The notes: a model not told the origin generated them from the letters alone. A DNA stretch of 64,000 nt from Chitinophagaceae bacterium (GCA_025934485.1 JAICXX010000003.1:43246-107245), one strand, 5' to 3'; positions 1 through 8,063 are shown, counted from the first letter of the stretch. Program-made: numbers and translations.

Positions 1-69
1 CCCCGGCAGCATTTTGATAATTTCTAATTTAACCCCTTTTTTAGACCATGCTATAGAAAATTTTTCTTT

Positions 70-77
70 TAGCTTTG
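70..77 (+). promoter_or_regulatory. Putative -7 element for pckA
   Basis: TAGCTTTG matches the Bacteroidota -7 consensus TAnnTTTG exactly and lies 23 bases ahead of the chosen pckA start. No TTTG is seen at the expected 19-base upstream spacing, so the -33 half is weak. It also lies inside the longer open frame that begins at 14, which supports the downstream start. Confidence 0.5.
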
Positions 78-100
78 CCCTAAACAAACGATCGCGTCAT

Positions 101-1714
101 ATGTCAGTGCCAGTCTTCACTACGCCGGCCCGCCAGCTGGTCCGGTTTGGTTTACACCTTGCCGATAAACTACACTACCAACTGTCTCCCCGGGAGCTCG
201 AACAAGATTGCCTTCGCCGTAAGGAAGCAGTCCTCAACGATACCGGGGCCCTGGTCATCAACACCGGCACCTTCACGGGCCGTAGTCCCAAAGACCGCTT
301 CATCGTCCGCGATGATAAATCTGCCTCCACAGTGCACTGGAACGACTTCAACCAGCCCATCGACGAGGCCAGCTTCAACCGCATCTTCTCCTGCGTGACA
401 GCCTGGCTCAACCGCCTCCCCGAGGTCTACGTACGTGATAGCTACGTCTGCGCCGACCCACGCTTCCGCCTCAACATCCGTGTCACCACCGAGACGGCCA
501 GCGCCAACCTCTTTGCCTATAACATGTTCCTCCGGCCCACGGAAGAAGAGCTGGAGAACTTCCGGCCAGACTGGCATATTTTCTTCGCCCCAGGCCTCCA
601 GCTCGATGCCGCCCAGTGCAGCACCCGCAGCGGCAATGCCGTCGTGATCTCGTTCCGCCACCGCCTCATCGTACTCACCGGCACCGGCTATACCGGCGAA
701 ATAAAAAAATCCGTTTTCACCATCCTCAATTTCCTGCTTCCCCGCGAAGAAAATGTGCTGAGCATGCACTGCGCCGCAAACAAAGGCCCCGCAGGCGATA
801 CGGCCTTGTTCTTCGGGCTCAGCGGTACGGGTAAGACTACACTGAGCGCAGACCCTTCCCGCAGTCTCATCGGCGATGACGAACACGGCTGGGGCGCCGA
901 CAATGTCTTCAATTTCGAAGGCGGCTGCTATGCGAAATGCATCAACCTTAAAGCAGAGAAGGAACCCCAGATCTTCCGGGCCATCCGCCCCGGCGCTCTC
1001 GTCGAGAACGTCCGGTTCCATCCGGGGACAGGAACAAACCGCATCAATTTCGACGATGGTTCCATCACGGAAAACACCCGCGTCTCCTATCCCCTGGATT
1101 ATATTGCCAACGCGATCGAACCTTCCATTGGCGCAATTCCCGGTAATATCTTCTTCCTCACCTGCGATGCCTATGGAATATTGCCACCCATCTCCCGGCT
1201 GACACCGGCACAGGCCATGTACCAGTTCATATCCGGCTACACAGCAAAGGTCGCCGGAACCGAAACGGGTATCACGGAACCCAAACCCACCTTCAGCGCC
1301 TGTTTCGGCGCACCGTTCCTCCCGTTGCACCCCGGCCGGTATGCAGAGCTGCTGGGCGACAAGATCCGGCGGCATGGCGTCAAAGTCTGGATGGTCAACA
1401 CCGGCTGGTCCGGCGGCGCCTTCGGCAAGGGCCAGCGCATGCCCCTCGCCTACACCCGCGCTATGATCGCCGCCGCCGTGAACGGACAGCTCGACAACGT
1501 CCCTTATACCCCCCATCCGGTTTTTGGCATGGCCATGGCGACATCTTGCCCGGGCGTCCCGCAACACCTGCTCGACCCGCGCAACACCTGGGAAGACCCC
1601 AGCGCATACGACGAAATGGCCGGTAACCTCGCCGATTGGTTCAATAAAAATTTCGAAAAGTATGCCTCCGGCGTCACCGAAGACGTCCTGCAGGCGGCCC
1701 CGCAACGCGGGTAA
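101..1714 (+). CDS. pckA: Phosphoenolpyruvate carboxykinase (ATP)
   Basis: Converts oxaloacetate and ATP to phosphoenolpyruvate, CO2 and ADP, the first committed step of gluconeogenesis, in the cytoplasm. The 537-residue product has the family's usual length. Visible motifs are the substrate-binding TGRSPKDRF (residues 59-67), the P-loop GLSGTGKTTLS (about 240-250), the metal-binding GDDEHGW just after it, and NFEGGCYAK. The frame is open from base 14, but the first 29 codons are AT-rich, contain a TAnnTTTG promoter element and do not resemble the family, so the ATG at 101 is preferred. A likely terminator follows about 80 bases after the stop. The gene appears monocistronic. Confidence 0.95.
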   Translation: MSVPVFTTPARQLVRFGLHLADKLHYQLSPRELEQDCLRRKEAVLNDTGALVINTGTFTGRSPKDRFIVRDDKSASTVHWNDFNQPIDEASFNRIFSCVTAWLNRLPEVYVRDSYVCADPRFRLNIRVTTETASANLFAYNMFLRPTEEELENFRPDWHIFFAPGLQLDAAQCSTRSGNAVVISFRHRLIVLTGTGYTGEIKKSVFTILNFLLPREENVLSMHCAANKGPAGDTALFFGLSGTGKTTLSADPSRSLIGDDEHGWGADNVFNFEGGCYAKCINLKAEKEPQIFRAIRPGALVENVRFHPGTGTNRINFDDGSITENTRVSYPLDYIANAIEPSIGAIPGNIFFLTCDAYGILPPISRLTPAQAMYQFISGYTAKVAGTETGITEPKPTFSACFGAPFLPLHPGRYAELLGDKIRRHGVKVWMVNTGWSGGAFGKGQRMPLAYTRAMIAAAVNGQLDNVPYTPHPVFGMAMATSCPGVPQHLLDPRNTWEDPSAYDEMAGNLADWFNKNFEKYASGVTEDVLQAAPQRG

Positions 1715-1796
1715 CCAAAAAAAAATATTAAGTTTTCTTTAAAAATTAAAGGAAATTACTAACTTGGCCGTCGTCTTCGATTGTTTGCCAAAACTA

Positions 1797-1825
1797 ACTC
1801 CATCATTTACCTGGTGGGGTTTTTT
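1797..1825 (+). terminator. Probable intrinsic terminator after pckA
   Basis: ACTCCATC (1797-1804) pairs with GGTGGGGT (1813-1820) over 8 positions, with two G-T pairs, around an 8-base loop. A run of six T (1820-1825) follows. Placed 83 bases after the pckA stop, it fits a Rho-independent terminator for that gene. Confidence 0.6.
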
Positions 1826-1828
1826 ATT

Positions 1829-1970
1829 GCCGGCCCATGGCCGGCTCCGGCCTTCGGCCATTGCCAATGCGGCCGCCGGTGCAGCACAAAATACCTCCGG
1901 CCGCAAAACATCTAATGATTGCCCTTCGGGCAGGCGACCCTTGGTCGCCTCCGACCGGCCCATGGCCGGC
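1829..1970. repeat. Cluster of short GC-rich inverted repeats
   Basis: The gap between convergent pckA and the deoxynucleoside kinase gene holds five compact hairpins: GCCGGCC-CAT-GGCCGGC (1829-1845), GGCC-TTC-GGCC (1849-1859), TGCCC-TTC-GGGCA (1920-1932), AGGCGACC-CTT-GGTCGCCT (1932-1950) and CCGGCC-CAT-GGCCGG (1955-1969). The first and last are near copies of each other. No open frame here looks coding. The cluster could act as a bidirectional terminator or be an array of small palindromic repeats. Confidence 0.6.
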
Positions 1971-1974
1971 TCCC

Positions 1975-2610
1975 CTAGAACAACCCATACAATTGCGAAT
2001 CGATCCTTGTAATGATCTCCCCCAGATGCTCCTCGTTCTCCGGAAACTTATTCTTGTCGATATCCACGATCAGGAGCGGCCCCTCTTTGTACCCTTCGAT
2101 CCACTTCGTATAGAAATCGTTCAACCGTTTTAGATAGTCGAGCCGGATATTCTCCTCATATTCCCGGCCCCGCTTCTGGATCTGCGCCACCAGCGTCGGC
2201 ACCGAAGCCTGAAGATAGATCAGCAGGTCAGGCGGCTGCACCATCCGCTTCAAGGTCTGAAAGAATTGAAAATAGTTGTTGTAATCCCTTTTACTCATTA
2301 ACCCCATCTCATGAAGGTTCGGTGCGAAGATGTGCGCATCTTCATAGATCGTCCTGTCCTGGATCACCGTCTCCGTCCCACTATGGATCTCCAGTAGCTG
2401 ATTCAGCCGGTTATTGAGAAAGAAGATCTGCAGGTTGAAGCTCCAACGCGGCATATCCTCATAAAAATCGTTGAGATAAGGATTGTGATCCACGTCTTCG
2501 AATTGAGGTATCCAGCGATAGTGTTTGCTCAGCATTTCAGTTAGGGTCGTCTTACCAGCGCCGATATTACCGGCTACGGCGATATGTTTTGGCTTTTTAT
2601 TTTTAGTCAT
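1975..2610 (-). CDS. Deoxynucleoside kinase family protein
   Basis: Phosphorylates deoxynucleosides to monophosphates in nucleotide salvage, in the cytoplasm. The 211-residue product has a P-loop GNIGAGKTT (about residues 14-22), a DR-type motif in VIQDRTIYED, and an arginine-rich lid KRGREYE, the pattern of the dCK/dGK/dAK family. Length is normal for bacterial members. Substrate preference (dAdo, dGuo or dCyd) cannot be read from the sequence. The ATG lies 38 bases after the trpS stop on the same strand, so co-transcription with trpS is possible, although a hairpin sits in the gap. Confidence 0.85.
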   Translation of the reverse strand: MTKNKKPKHIAVAGNIGAGKTTLTEMLSKHYRWIPQFEDVDHNPYLNDFYEDMPRWSFNLQIFFLNNRLNQLLEIHSGTETVIQDRTIYEDAHIFAPNLHEMGLMSKRDYNNYFQFFQTLKRMVQPPDLLIYLQASVPTLVAQIQKRGREYEENIRLDYLKRLNDFYTKWIEGYKEGPLLIVDIDKNKFPENEEHLGEIITRIDSQLYGLF

Positions 2611-2631
2611 AAATTAGATTCGTTTTCGAAC

Positions 2632-2650
2632 GAGCCGCCCGCGACGGCTC
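2632..2650 (-). repeat. Inverted repeat overlapping the trpS stop codon
   Basis: Arms GAGCCG (2632-2637) and CGGCTC (2645-2650) surround a 7-base loop. On the minus strand the stem begins inside the TGA stop of trpS. A very similar hairpin overlaps the stop of the NIF3-family gene at 12097-12115. It has no T tract, so a terminator role is uncertain. Confidence 0.5.
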
Positions 2651-3686
2651 AATAGTATTTCAACCCCATGGCTTCCTGCGCCAGTTTAATCGTCGCCTGT
2701 GCACTCACCCGGGCCTTCGCCGCACCCTGCTCCATCACACGCCGAAGATAGGGTATGTCGTTCTGGATCGCTTCCGCTTTTTCCCGGATCGGCCGGATAA
2801 AATTTACCATCCCCTCGGCCAACGTTTTCTTCATATCGCCATACCGGATCGTCCCCGCCGCATAATCGGTCTCGAAAGCCGTAACCGTCTCCGCCGGAGC
2901 CACCAGCCGCAACAACTGAAAGAGATTCGCCACAGCATCGGGCATTTTCTCCTGGACAAGCACGGCGCCCTCAGCCGTCCGGGAAGCCGGCCCGCTGCCG
3001 CTGTCCGTCTTGGCCTTCATGATCTTCTTCCGGATCGTCTCATCGCCATCACTCAGGTACAACGTCGCCATCTGGTTCTCGCTCTTGCTCATCTTTCCCG
3101 CCCCATCGAGACTCGGCACCCGCGCCAGCGACTCCCCGAAGTTGAATGCATAAGGCTCGGGAAATAGTTCTCCACCATAACGCGTGTTAAACCGGTGTGC
3201 ATAATCGCGCGCGATCTCCAGGTGCTGTTCCTGGTCCTTTCCCACGGGCACCAGGGTCGCCCGGTGCAGCAGGATATCCGCAGCCTGCAACACAGGATAG
3301 GTCAGCAATCCGGCATTGACATTCTCCGGCTGCAACCGAACCTTATCTTTGAAGGTCGGCGTCTTCTGCAACTCACCCACATAAGCCAGCATATTAAGGA
3401 ACAGGTACAGCTCCGCCGTTTCGGGCACATGGCTTTGACAAAAAAAGGCCACTTTATCCGGGTCGAGCCCACAGGCAATGTTCTCGGCCATCACCCGGCG
3501 CACCTGCGTCGCCAGTTCCTTCGTATCCGTCATGGTAGTCAATGCATGCCAGTCGGCAACCATGAAATAACACGTATACTGATCCTGCATCCTGACATAG
3601 TTGCGCACCGCCCCAAAATAATTCCCCAGGTGGAGGAATCCCGTAGGCCGGATGCCACTCATAACGATCTCGTTCTTTTTTTCCAT
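2649..3686 (-). CDS. trpS: Tryptophanyl-tRNA synthetase
   Basis: Charges tRNA-Trp with tryptophan; a cytoplasmic class I synthetase. The 345-residue product carries the HIGH-type motif in GFLHLGNYFGA near the N-terminus and the KMSKS loop in GAGKMSKSENQ. The open frame extends upstream to 3965, but those 93 codons are the antisense of gatC and its promoter, so the ATG at 3686 giving MEKKNEIVMSGIRPTG is the real start. It is divergent from gatC with an 82-base gap. The C-terminal GLKYY is followed at once by a hairpin that includes the stop codon. Confidence 0.95.
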   Translation of the reverse strand: MEKKNEIVMSGIRPTGFLHLGNYFGAVRNYVRMQDQYTCYFMVADWHALTTMTDTKELATQVRRVMAENIACGLDPDKVAFFCQSHVPETAELYLFLNMLAYVGELQKTPTFKDKVRLQPENVNAGLLTYPVLQAADILLHRATLVPVGKDQEQHLEIARDYAHRFNTRYGGELFPEPYAFNFGESLARVPSLDGAGKMSKSENQMATLYLSDGDETIRKKIMKAKTDSGSGPASRTAEGAVLVQEKMPDAVANLFQLLRLVAPAETVTAFETDYAAGTIRYGDMKKTLAEGMVNFIRPIREKAEAIQNDIPYLRRVMEQGAAKARVSAQATIKLAQEAMGLKYY

Positions 3687-3722
3687 ACTAGTGGTGCCCG
3701 TCGAACCTGAGTCGAACCTGAC

Positions 3723-3753
3723 TTTGACGGAAGCGCGAAGATAGCTATTTTTG
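3723..3753 (+). promoter_or_regulatory. Bacteroidota-type promoter for gatC
   Basis: TTTG at 3723-3726, exactly 19 bases, then TATTTTTG at 3746-3753: a full match to TTTG-N19-TAnnTTTG. The predicted transcript would start near 3758-3760, about 10 bases ahead of the gatC ATG at 3769. The in-frame ATG at 3751 falls within the promoter and can be excluded. Confidence 0.8.
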
Positions 3754-3768
3754 TCCCAAAGCACCCGC

Positions 3769-4059
3769 ATGGAAGTCAATGACGCACTGATCGATAATCT
3801 TTCCAACCTGGCTCGCCTGGAATTCAACACCGTTGAAAAGGAAGCGATTAAGCACGATCTGCAACGCATGATCCAGTTCGTCGAAAAACTGGGCGAACTC
3901 GATACTACCGGCGTCGCCCCCCTGCTGCACATGAGCCCCGAGACCAATGTGCTCCGGGACGACACACCCGCCGGCTCCGTCAGCCGCGAAGAAGCCCTGG
4001 CCGGCGCACCCGCTACCGACGGCAGGTATTTTGAAGTCCCGAAAGTTATCAGAAAATAA
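3769..4059 (+). CDS. gatC: Asp-tRNA(Asn)/Glu-tRNA(Gln) amidotransferase subunit C
   Basis: GatC stabilises the GatCAB amidotransferase, which converts mischarged Glu-tRNA(Gln) and Asp-tRNA(Asn) to the correct amide forms. The 96-residue protein shows the family pattern: N-terminal [13 protein letters not shown], a helical segment with [13 protein letters not shown], then [18 protein letters not shown] and a C-terminal FEVPKVIRK. GatA and GatB are not in the window. The start at 3769 is chosen because an upstream in-frame ATG lies inside the promoter. The stop overlaps the ATG of the next gene (TAATG), so gatC is translationally coupled to an ABC ATPase. Confidence 0.9.
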   Translation: MEVNDALIDNLSNLARLEFNTVEKEAIKHDLQRMIQFVEKLGELDTTGVAPLLHMSPETNVLRDDTPAGSVSREEALAGAPATDGRYFEVPKVIRK

Positions 4060-4769
4060 TGCTAACCCATCCGATTATCCACCTCCAGGACATCCGTAAA
4101 AGCTATCTTATGGGGAAACAGGCACTGCCCGTCCTCAAAGGAGTCTCGCTGGATATTTTTAAAAACGAATACGTGGCGCTCATGGGCCCTTCGGGTTCGG
4201 GGAAAAGTACGCTGATGAATATCCTGGGCTGTCTCGACACACCCACCGCCGGGCTTTATGTCCTCAACTCGCAGGATGTTAGCCGGATGACCGATGACGC
4301 ACTTGCCGATGTCCGTAATATCGAGATCGGTTTCGTCTTTCAGCAGTTCAACCTGCTGCCCCGGCTCACCGCCGTGGAGAACGTCGCCCTGCCCCTGGTC
4401 TATGCCGGAGTACCCCGAAAGGAACGGTTGGAACGTGCTATGGCCGTGCTGGAAAAAGTCTCCCTCGCCGACCGCAGCCACCACCGGCCCAACGAACTCT
4501 CGGGCGGCCAGTCTCAGCGCGTAGCGATCGCCCGGGCCCTGATCAATAATCCCTCCCTCATCCTGGCCGACGAGCCTACCGGCAACCTCGACACCAAGAC
4601 CTCCAGCGAGATCATGGATATCTTCACCGCCATCCAGGCCGCCGGCAACACCGTCGTCCTCGTGACCCACGAAGAAGACATCGCCAACTACGCCCATCGC
4701 GTCGTGCGGCTACGCGACGGGGTCATAGAAAGCGACCGGCAGCGAGCGGCCGCCGCCGTTACCTCATAA
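4059..4769 (+). CDS. ABC transporter ATP-binding protein, MacB/LolD type
   Basis: Nucleotide-binding subunit of an ABC system of the MacB/LolD group, which serves lipoprotein release, peptide export or cell-division complexes. The 236-residue protein has Walker [10 protein letters not shown], the Q-loop in VFQQFNLL, signature LSGGQSQR, Walker B LILADEP and the H-loop in LVTHEE. No permease gene lies next to it, so its membrane partner must be encoded elsewhere. It starts within the gatC stop codon and precedes the cobalamin adenosyltransferase gene by 42 bases. Which ABC system it serves is not decided by sequence. Confidence 0.85.
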   Translation: MLTHPIIHLQDIRKSYLMGKQALPVLKGVSLDIFKNEYVALMGPSGSGKSTLMNILGCLDTPTAGLYVLNSQDVSRMTDDALADVRNIEIGFVFQQFNLLPRLTAVENVALPLVYAGVPRKERLERAMAVLEKVSLADRSHHRPNELSGGQSQRVAIARALINNPSLILADEPTGNLDTKTSSEIMDIFTAIQAAGNTVVLVTHEEDIANYAHRVVRLRDGVIESDRQRAAAAVTS

Positions 4770-4811
4770 TCCGATCCGCGCATCCCGCGTCTCGGGCAAA
4801 ACCATCTTTCC

Positions 4812-5471
4812 ATGGCTACAAAGATCTATACCAAAACGGGCGACAAGGGCAGCACCTCTCTCATCGGCGGCACCAAAGTCCCCAAAAGCCATCTCCGCAT
4901 CGAATCCTACGGGACCATCGACGAACTCAACTCGTTCATCGGCCTTCTCCGCGACCAGCTCGCACTGGCGGAAACAGTCATTCCGGAAGACGACAGCCCG
5001 GCCAGTTCAGTCGAGCCGCAAACCACGCCGGCCACCCAAGATGGCGATCCCTCCCTCGGCTCCATCCGCCACTACCTCCTCGAGATCCAGGACCGCCTCT
5101 TCACCATCGGCTCCTCCCTGGCCTGCGACCCGGATAAAGAACCAAAGCTGAAGATCCCCGACCTCACCGAACAAGACATTTCCACCCTGGAGAAGTCCAT
5201 CGATCAAATGGACAACGTCCTCCCACCCCTAAAGTCCTTTGTCCTGCCGGGCGGGCACGTGGCCGTGTCGACCACCCACATCACCCGCTGCGTGTGCCGC
5301 CGCGCCGAACGCTGCTGCGTCCGCATGCAGGAAGAAGGGCTCTCCGTAGAGCCACAGATCATCCGCTACCTAAATCGTTTAAGTGATTATTTCTTCGAGC
5401 TGGCCCGCTACACCGCTCACGTGCTGCAGGCGCCGGAGCTCCCCTGGAAACCCAGGATATTACCTGGATAA
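4812..5471 (+). CDS. Cob(I)yrinic acid a,c-diamide adenosyltransferase, PduO type
   Basis: Transfers adenosyl from ATP to cob(I)alamin to make adenosylcobalamin. The 219-residue protein has the PduO-type N-terminal signature YTKTGDKGSTSLIGG with YGTIDELNS, the C-terminal RRAERCCVR helix and YLNRLSDYFFELARY. Between helices (about residues 58-82) sits a Ser/Pro/Thr/Glu-rich insert not expected in the compact fold; it is probably a surface loop. The gene may share the gatC transcript. Its last 12 bases overlap the convergent lipoprotein gene. Confidence 0.9.
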   Translation: MATKIYTKTGDKGSTSLIGGTKVPKSHLRIESYGTIDELNSFIGLLRDQLALAETVIPEDDSPASSVEPQTTPATQDGDPSLGSIRHYLLEIQDRLFTIGSSLACDPDKEPKLKIPDLTEQDISTLEKSIDQMDNVLPPLKSFVLPGGHVAVSTTHITRCVCRRAERCCVRMQEEGLSVEPQIIRYLNRLSDYFFELARYTAHVLQAPELPWKPRILPG

Positions 5472-5954
5472 CCGCACAAGAGCCGAACGCCGGTCCGCCG
5501 GAACGTCCCGGATATCGATGATCTTGAGTTCCTGGACCGAAGACGTGGCATCCGACAACAGCAAAGCGTCTATCATAGCTTGCGTGTTGCTGAATTTGTA
5601 CATCGCCCCCGTCGCTGGATCGATGATCAGCATCCCGAGCGCGCCGCCTATCACGACGTTAGCGAAATACCAGCCGTTGATATGGGCCTGTACCGGGAAT
5701 ATCTGCGTTTTATAGCCATCCATCGTCACTTTGATCGAATAGGATGCCGGCGTAAAAAATCCGGCCCCGGTCCTGAGCCGTGTCGTCACCGGAGTCTGAC
5801 CGCTAAAAACAACAACGCCTTTACGATTGGTGATCTCCACATGGGCGCTCTGCGGATTGGAGTCGACACCGAACATTTTTGAGGAACCGGAAATAATAGT
5901 AGCACAGGAAGAAAACAGCATCGCTGCTGCGATGAGGCAGGCAAAGATTCGCAT
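5460..5954 (-). CDS. PEGA-like lipoprotein
   Basis: A 164-residue lipoprotein with a signal peptide and lipobox LFSSC. The mature start CATIISGSS resembles small lipoproteins in which this motif precedes a PEGA-like beta domain: residues about 35-60 read SAHVEITNRKGVVVFSG then TPVTTRL. A hydrophobic glycine-rich stretch GWYFANVVIGGALGMLIIDP follows, as in that group. Function is unknown. It ends within the convergent cobalamin adenosyltransferase gene (12-base overlap). Confidence 0.7.
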   Translation of the reverse strand: MRIFACLIAAAMLFSSCATIISGSSKMFGVDSNPQSAHVEITNRKGVVVFSGQTPVTTRLRTGAGFFTPASYSIKVTMDGYKTQIFPVQAHINGWYFANVVIGGALGMLIIDPATGAMYKFSNTQAMIDALLLSDATSSVQELKIIDIRDVPADRRSALVRLSR

Positions 5955-6017
5955 GGTGTAAGGGTTAATGTTTAATTATCAATGGGTTAATTCAAAACCC
6001 AAGCCCGAGGCCGGATT

Positions 6018-6686
6018 TTAATTCCCTAAGATAATCTGCCCATCTTTCATATGCAATACCCTGTCACTCATGCGCGCAAGTTCCTCGTTATGCGTAACGA
6101 TCAAAAAGGTCTGCTGGAACCGGTCGCGCAGATCGAAGAACAACCGGTGCAACTCTTTTGCATTGGCCGTATCCAGGTTCCCCGTGGGCTCATCGGCAAA
6201 TACGATGTCCGGATGATTGATCAATGCCCGGGCTACGGCTACACGCTGCGCCTCGCCGCCGGACAAGGCACCGGGTTTGTTGTCGACGCGATGCCCTACC
6301 CCCAGCACCTTCAACAGGTCGAGCGCTTCCTCTTCCACCTCCCGTTTACGCCGCCCCGCGATCCAGCCGGGAATACACACATTCTCCAGGGCGCTGAATT
6401 CCGGCAGCAAATGATGGAATTGGAAGACGAATCCGATATGCCGGTTACGAAAAGCCGCCAACGGCCGGCCGCGCAGCTCGTGCATCTTTTTATTTTGAAG
6501 AAAGATCTCCCCCTTGGCTGGTTCATCCAGCGTGCCAAGGATATGCAGTAGGGTGCTCTTGCCCGAACCCGAGGGTCCTACAATGCTGACGATCTCCCCT
6601 TTCGCGATGCCCACATCCACCCCCTTCAGCACCCATAAGTCTCCGTAATATTTTTCTATTCCCTTGGCTGTTAACATACTATTCAA
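6018..6686 (-). CDS. ABC transporter ATP-binding protein, LolD-like
   Basis: The 222-residue ATPase shows Walker [11 protein letters not shown]-loop FVFQFHHLLPE, signature LSGGEAQR, Walker B IVFADEP and a switch histidine in LIVTHNEE. The LLPEFSALENV stretch is typical of LolD, the ATPase that powers release of outer-membrane lipoproteins from the inner membrane. No LolC/E-type permease is adjacent. An alternative ATG lies three codons in. It is divergent from the DUF2795 gene, with the intervening 73 bases carrying the latter's promoter. Confidence 0.8.
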   Translation of the reverse strand: MNSMLTAKGIEKYYGDLWVLKGVDVGIAKGEIVSIVGPSGSGKSTLLHILGTLDEPAKGEIFLQNKKMHELRGRPLAAFRNRHIGFVFQFHHLLPEFSALENVCIPGWIAGRRKREVEEEALDLLKVLGVGHRVDNKPGALSGGEAQRVAVARALINHPDIVFADEPTGNLDTANAKELHRLFFDLRDRFQQTFLIVTHNEELARMSDRVLHMKDGQIILGN

Positions 6687-6712
6687 AATAACGCTACAAT
6701 CTAAAGGATAAA

Positions 6713-6743
6713 TTTGGAAAAATCATTTTAAAAATTACTTTTG
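6713..6743 (+). promoter_or_regulatory. Bacteroidota-type promoter for the DUF2795 gene
   Basis: TTTG at 6713-6716, 19 bases, then TACTTTTG at 6736-6743: an exact match to TTTG-N19-TAnnTTTG. It lies 16 bases before the ATG at 6760, which implies a leader of only about 10 bases. Confidence 0.8.
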
Positions 6744-6759
6744 CGGAAAATTAAGAACG

Positions 6760-6981
6760 ATGTTTTGGACACTTGAATTAGCCAGCTACCTGGAAGATGC
6801 GCCCTGGCCGGCTACAAAGGATGAACTGATCGATTACGCTATTCGTTCCGGTGCTCCCATCGAAGTTGTAGAGAACCTGCAGGAACTGGAAGACGAAGGG
6901 GAAATTTACGAGGGCATTGACGACATCTGGCCGGATTACCCAAGTCAAGAAGATTTCTTTTTTAATGAAGACGAATATTAA
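6760..6981 (+). CDS. DUF2795 domain protein
   Basis: A small acidic 73-residue protein that matches the short DUF2795-type proteins common in Bacteroidota (FWTLELASYLEDAPWPATKDELIDYA, with a C-terminal acidic tail ending FNEDEY). The N-terminal region is predicted helical. Function is unknown. The gene has its own strong promoter and is followed 2 bases after the stop by a clear terminator, so it is a monocistronic unit, consistent with high or separately controlled expression. Confidence 0.85.
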   Translation: MFWTLELASYLEDAPWPATKDELIDYAIRSGAPIEVVENLQELEDEGEIYEGIDDIWPDYPSQEDFFFNEDEY

Positions 6982-6983
6982 AT

Positions 6984-7006
6984 AAAGCGCCCGCAGGGCG
7001 CTTTTT
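6984..7006. terminator. Bidirectional intrinsic terminator
   Basis: AAAGCGCCC (6984-6992), loop GCA, GGGCGCTTT (6996-7004), a perfect 9-bp stem with A and T runs on its two sides. It can terminate both the DUF2795 gene and the convergent fabI gene. It is the clearest terminator in the window. Confidence 0.9.
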
Positions 7007-7017
7007 GTTTAGATAAG

Positions 7018-7830
7018 TTATTTCTCCATCTGGTTGATCACCGCTTCTGTCACCCCGGTATACGAGAACCCACCATCGTGAAACAGGTTCTGCATCGTCA
7101 CCATCTTCGTCAGATCGCTGAACAACGTCGCCAGATAACCCGCACACTCATCTGCCGAAGCATTCCCCAAAGGACTCATCTTCTCCGCATAGGAGATGAA
7201 CCCATCGAATCCCTTCACACCGCTACCCGCCGTCGTCCGCGTGGGACTCTGGCTCACGGTGTTGACCCGCACCTTTTTCTTCACCCCATAATAATAGCCG
7301 AAACTTCTCGTCACACCTTCCAGCAACGCCTTCGCATCCGCCATCTCGTTATAATCGGGGAATACACGCTGTGCCGCGATATACGTCAGGGCAACCACAC
7401 TGGCGCCCTCGTTGAGCGCGTCCAGGTCCCAGGCCGTCCTGAGCACCCTGTGCAGCGACATCGCCGAGATATCCAGCGTCTTCTTATTCCATTCATAATC
7501 GATCTCCGTATAGCTCTTGCCTTTCCGCATGTTCAAGCTCATACCGATGCTATGCAGGATAAAATCGATGCCGCCGCCGAAGTGCTTCATCGATTCTTCG
7601 AATAACTTCTTCAGATCATCCATATTCGTCACGTCGGCCCCGATCACCGGCGCCTTTACCGCCTCCGCCAACTTATTGATTTCCCCCATCCGCAATGCCA
7701 CCGGCGCGTTGGTCAGCACCAGCTGAGCTCCTTCTTCATGACACTTTAAAGCCGTTCTCCAGGCGATGGAGTTCTCATCCAATGCGCCGAATATAATTCC
7801 TTTTTTCCCTTTAAGCAGGTTGTATGACAT
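7018..7830 (-). CDS. fabI: Enoyl-[acyl-carrier-protein] reductase (NADH)
   Basis: Reduces trans-2-enoyl-ACP in the last step of each fatty acid elongation cycle. The 270-residue protein has the FabI-type modified glycine motif (GIIFGALDENSIAW), the SIGMS strand, and the catalytic Tyr-x6-Lys in DYNEMADAKALLEG. The C-terminal LFHDGGFSYTGV is also typical. The frame is open to 8085, but the extra 85 codons overlap another gene in antisense register and lack similarity, so the ATG at 7830 is used. A TATATTTG element lies 16 bases upstream, inside the 3' flank of the small membrane-protein gene. FabI is the target of triclosan-type inhibitors. Confidence 0.95.
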   Translation of the reverse strand: MSYNLLKGKKGIIFGALDENSIAWRTALKCHEEGAQLVLTNAPVALRMGEINKLAEAVKAPVIGADVTNMDDLKKLFEESMKHFGGGIDFILHSIGMSLNMRKGKSYTEIDYEWNKKTLDISAMSLHRVLRTAWDLDALNEGASVVALTYIAAQRVFPDYNEMADAKALLEGVTRSFGYYYGVKKKVRVNTVSQSPTRTTAGSGVKGFDGFISYAEKMSPLGNASADECAGYLATLFSDLTKMVTMQNLFHDGGFSYTGVTEAVINQMEK

Positions 7831-7846
7831 AGATTGAATTTTCCGC

Positions 7847-7854
7847 CAAATATA
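7847..7854 (-). promoter_or_regulatory. Putative -7 element for fabI
   Basis: On the minus strand this reads TATATTTG, an exact TAnnTTTG. It is 16 bases ahead of the fabI ATG, the same distance as at the DUF2795 promoter. No TTTG is found at 19 bases upstream, so the -33 part is degenerate. Confidence 0.6.
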
Positions 7855-7859
7855 GTTAT

Positions 7860-8063
7860 TTATCGCCCAAACAATCGCACCGTCACGCCCACCACCAGTA
7901 CCGTGTATACAATGATCAGCACAAAATTGGCAAAGAGGAAAAGAAAGAACCGCCCTGCATTTTCCCTGGGCCGCATGACCCGCTGCAACCACCTGTTGAG
8001 ATAGTACACCGGAACCATCGACAGGATCAGCACCAGCAGGATCAACAGAGAACGTAGTTTCAT
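7860..8063 (-). CDS. Small two-helix membrane protein
   Basis: A 67-residue protein with two hydrophobic segments (about residues 3-22 and 41-62) separated by a basic linker containing NRWLQRVMRPREN. This is the pattern of a small inner-membrane hairpin protein. I do not recognise a family. Its ATG overlaps the recN stop codon (ATGA), which argues that it is a real, translationally coupled gene and not a chance frame. Confidence 0.6.
   Translation of the reverse strand: MKLRSLLILLVLILSMVPVYYLNRWLQRVMRPRENAGRFFLFLFANFVLIIVYTVLVVGVTVRLFGR

Noticed and set aside
170..1705. 511-codon minus-strand open frame opposite pckA
   Set aside because: It mirrors the strongly supported pckA gene, has no recognisable domain and is Gly/Ala/Glu-rich as expected of an antisense frame in GC-rich DNA.
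3687..3965. N-terminal extension of trpS
   Set aside because: Covers gatC and its promoter in antisense; TrpRS begins at MEKKNEIVMSGIRPTG.
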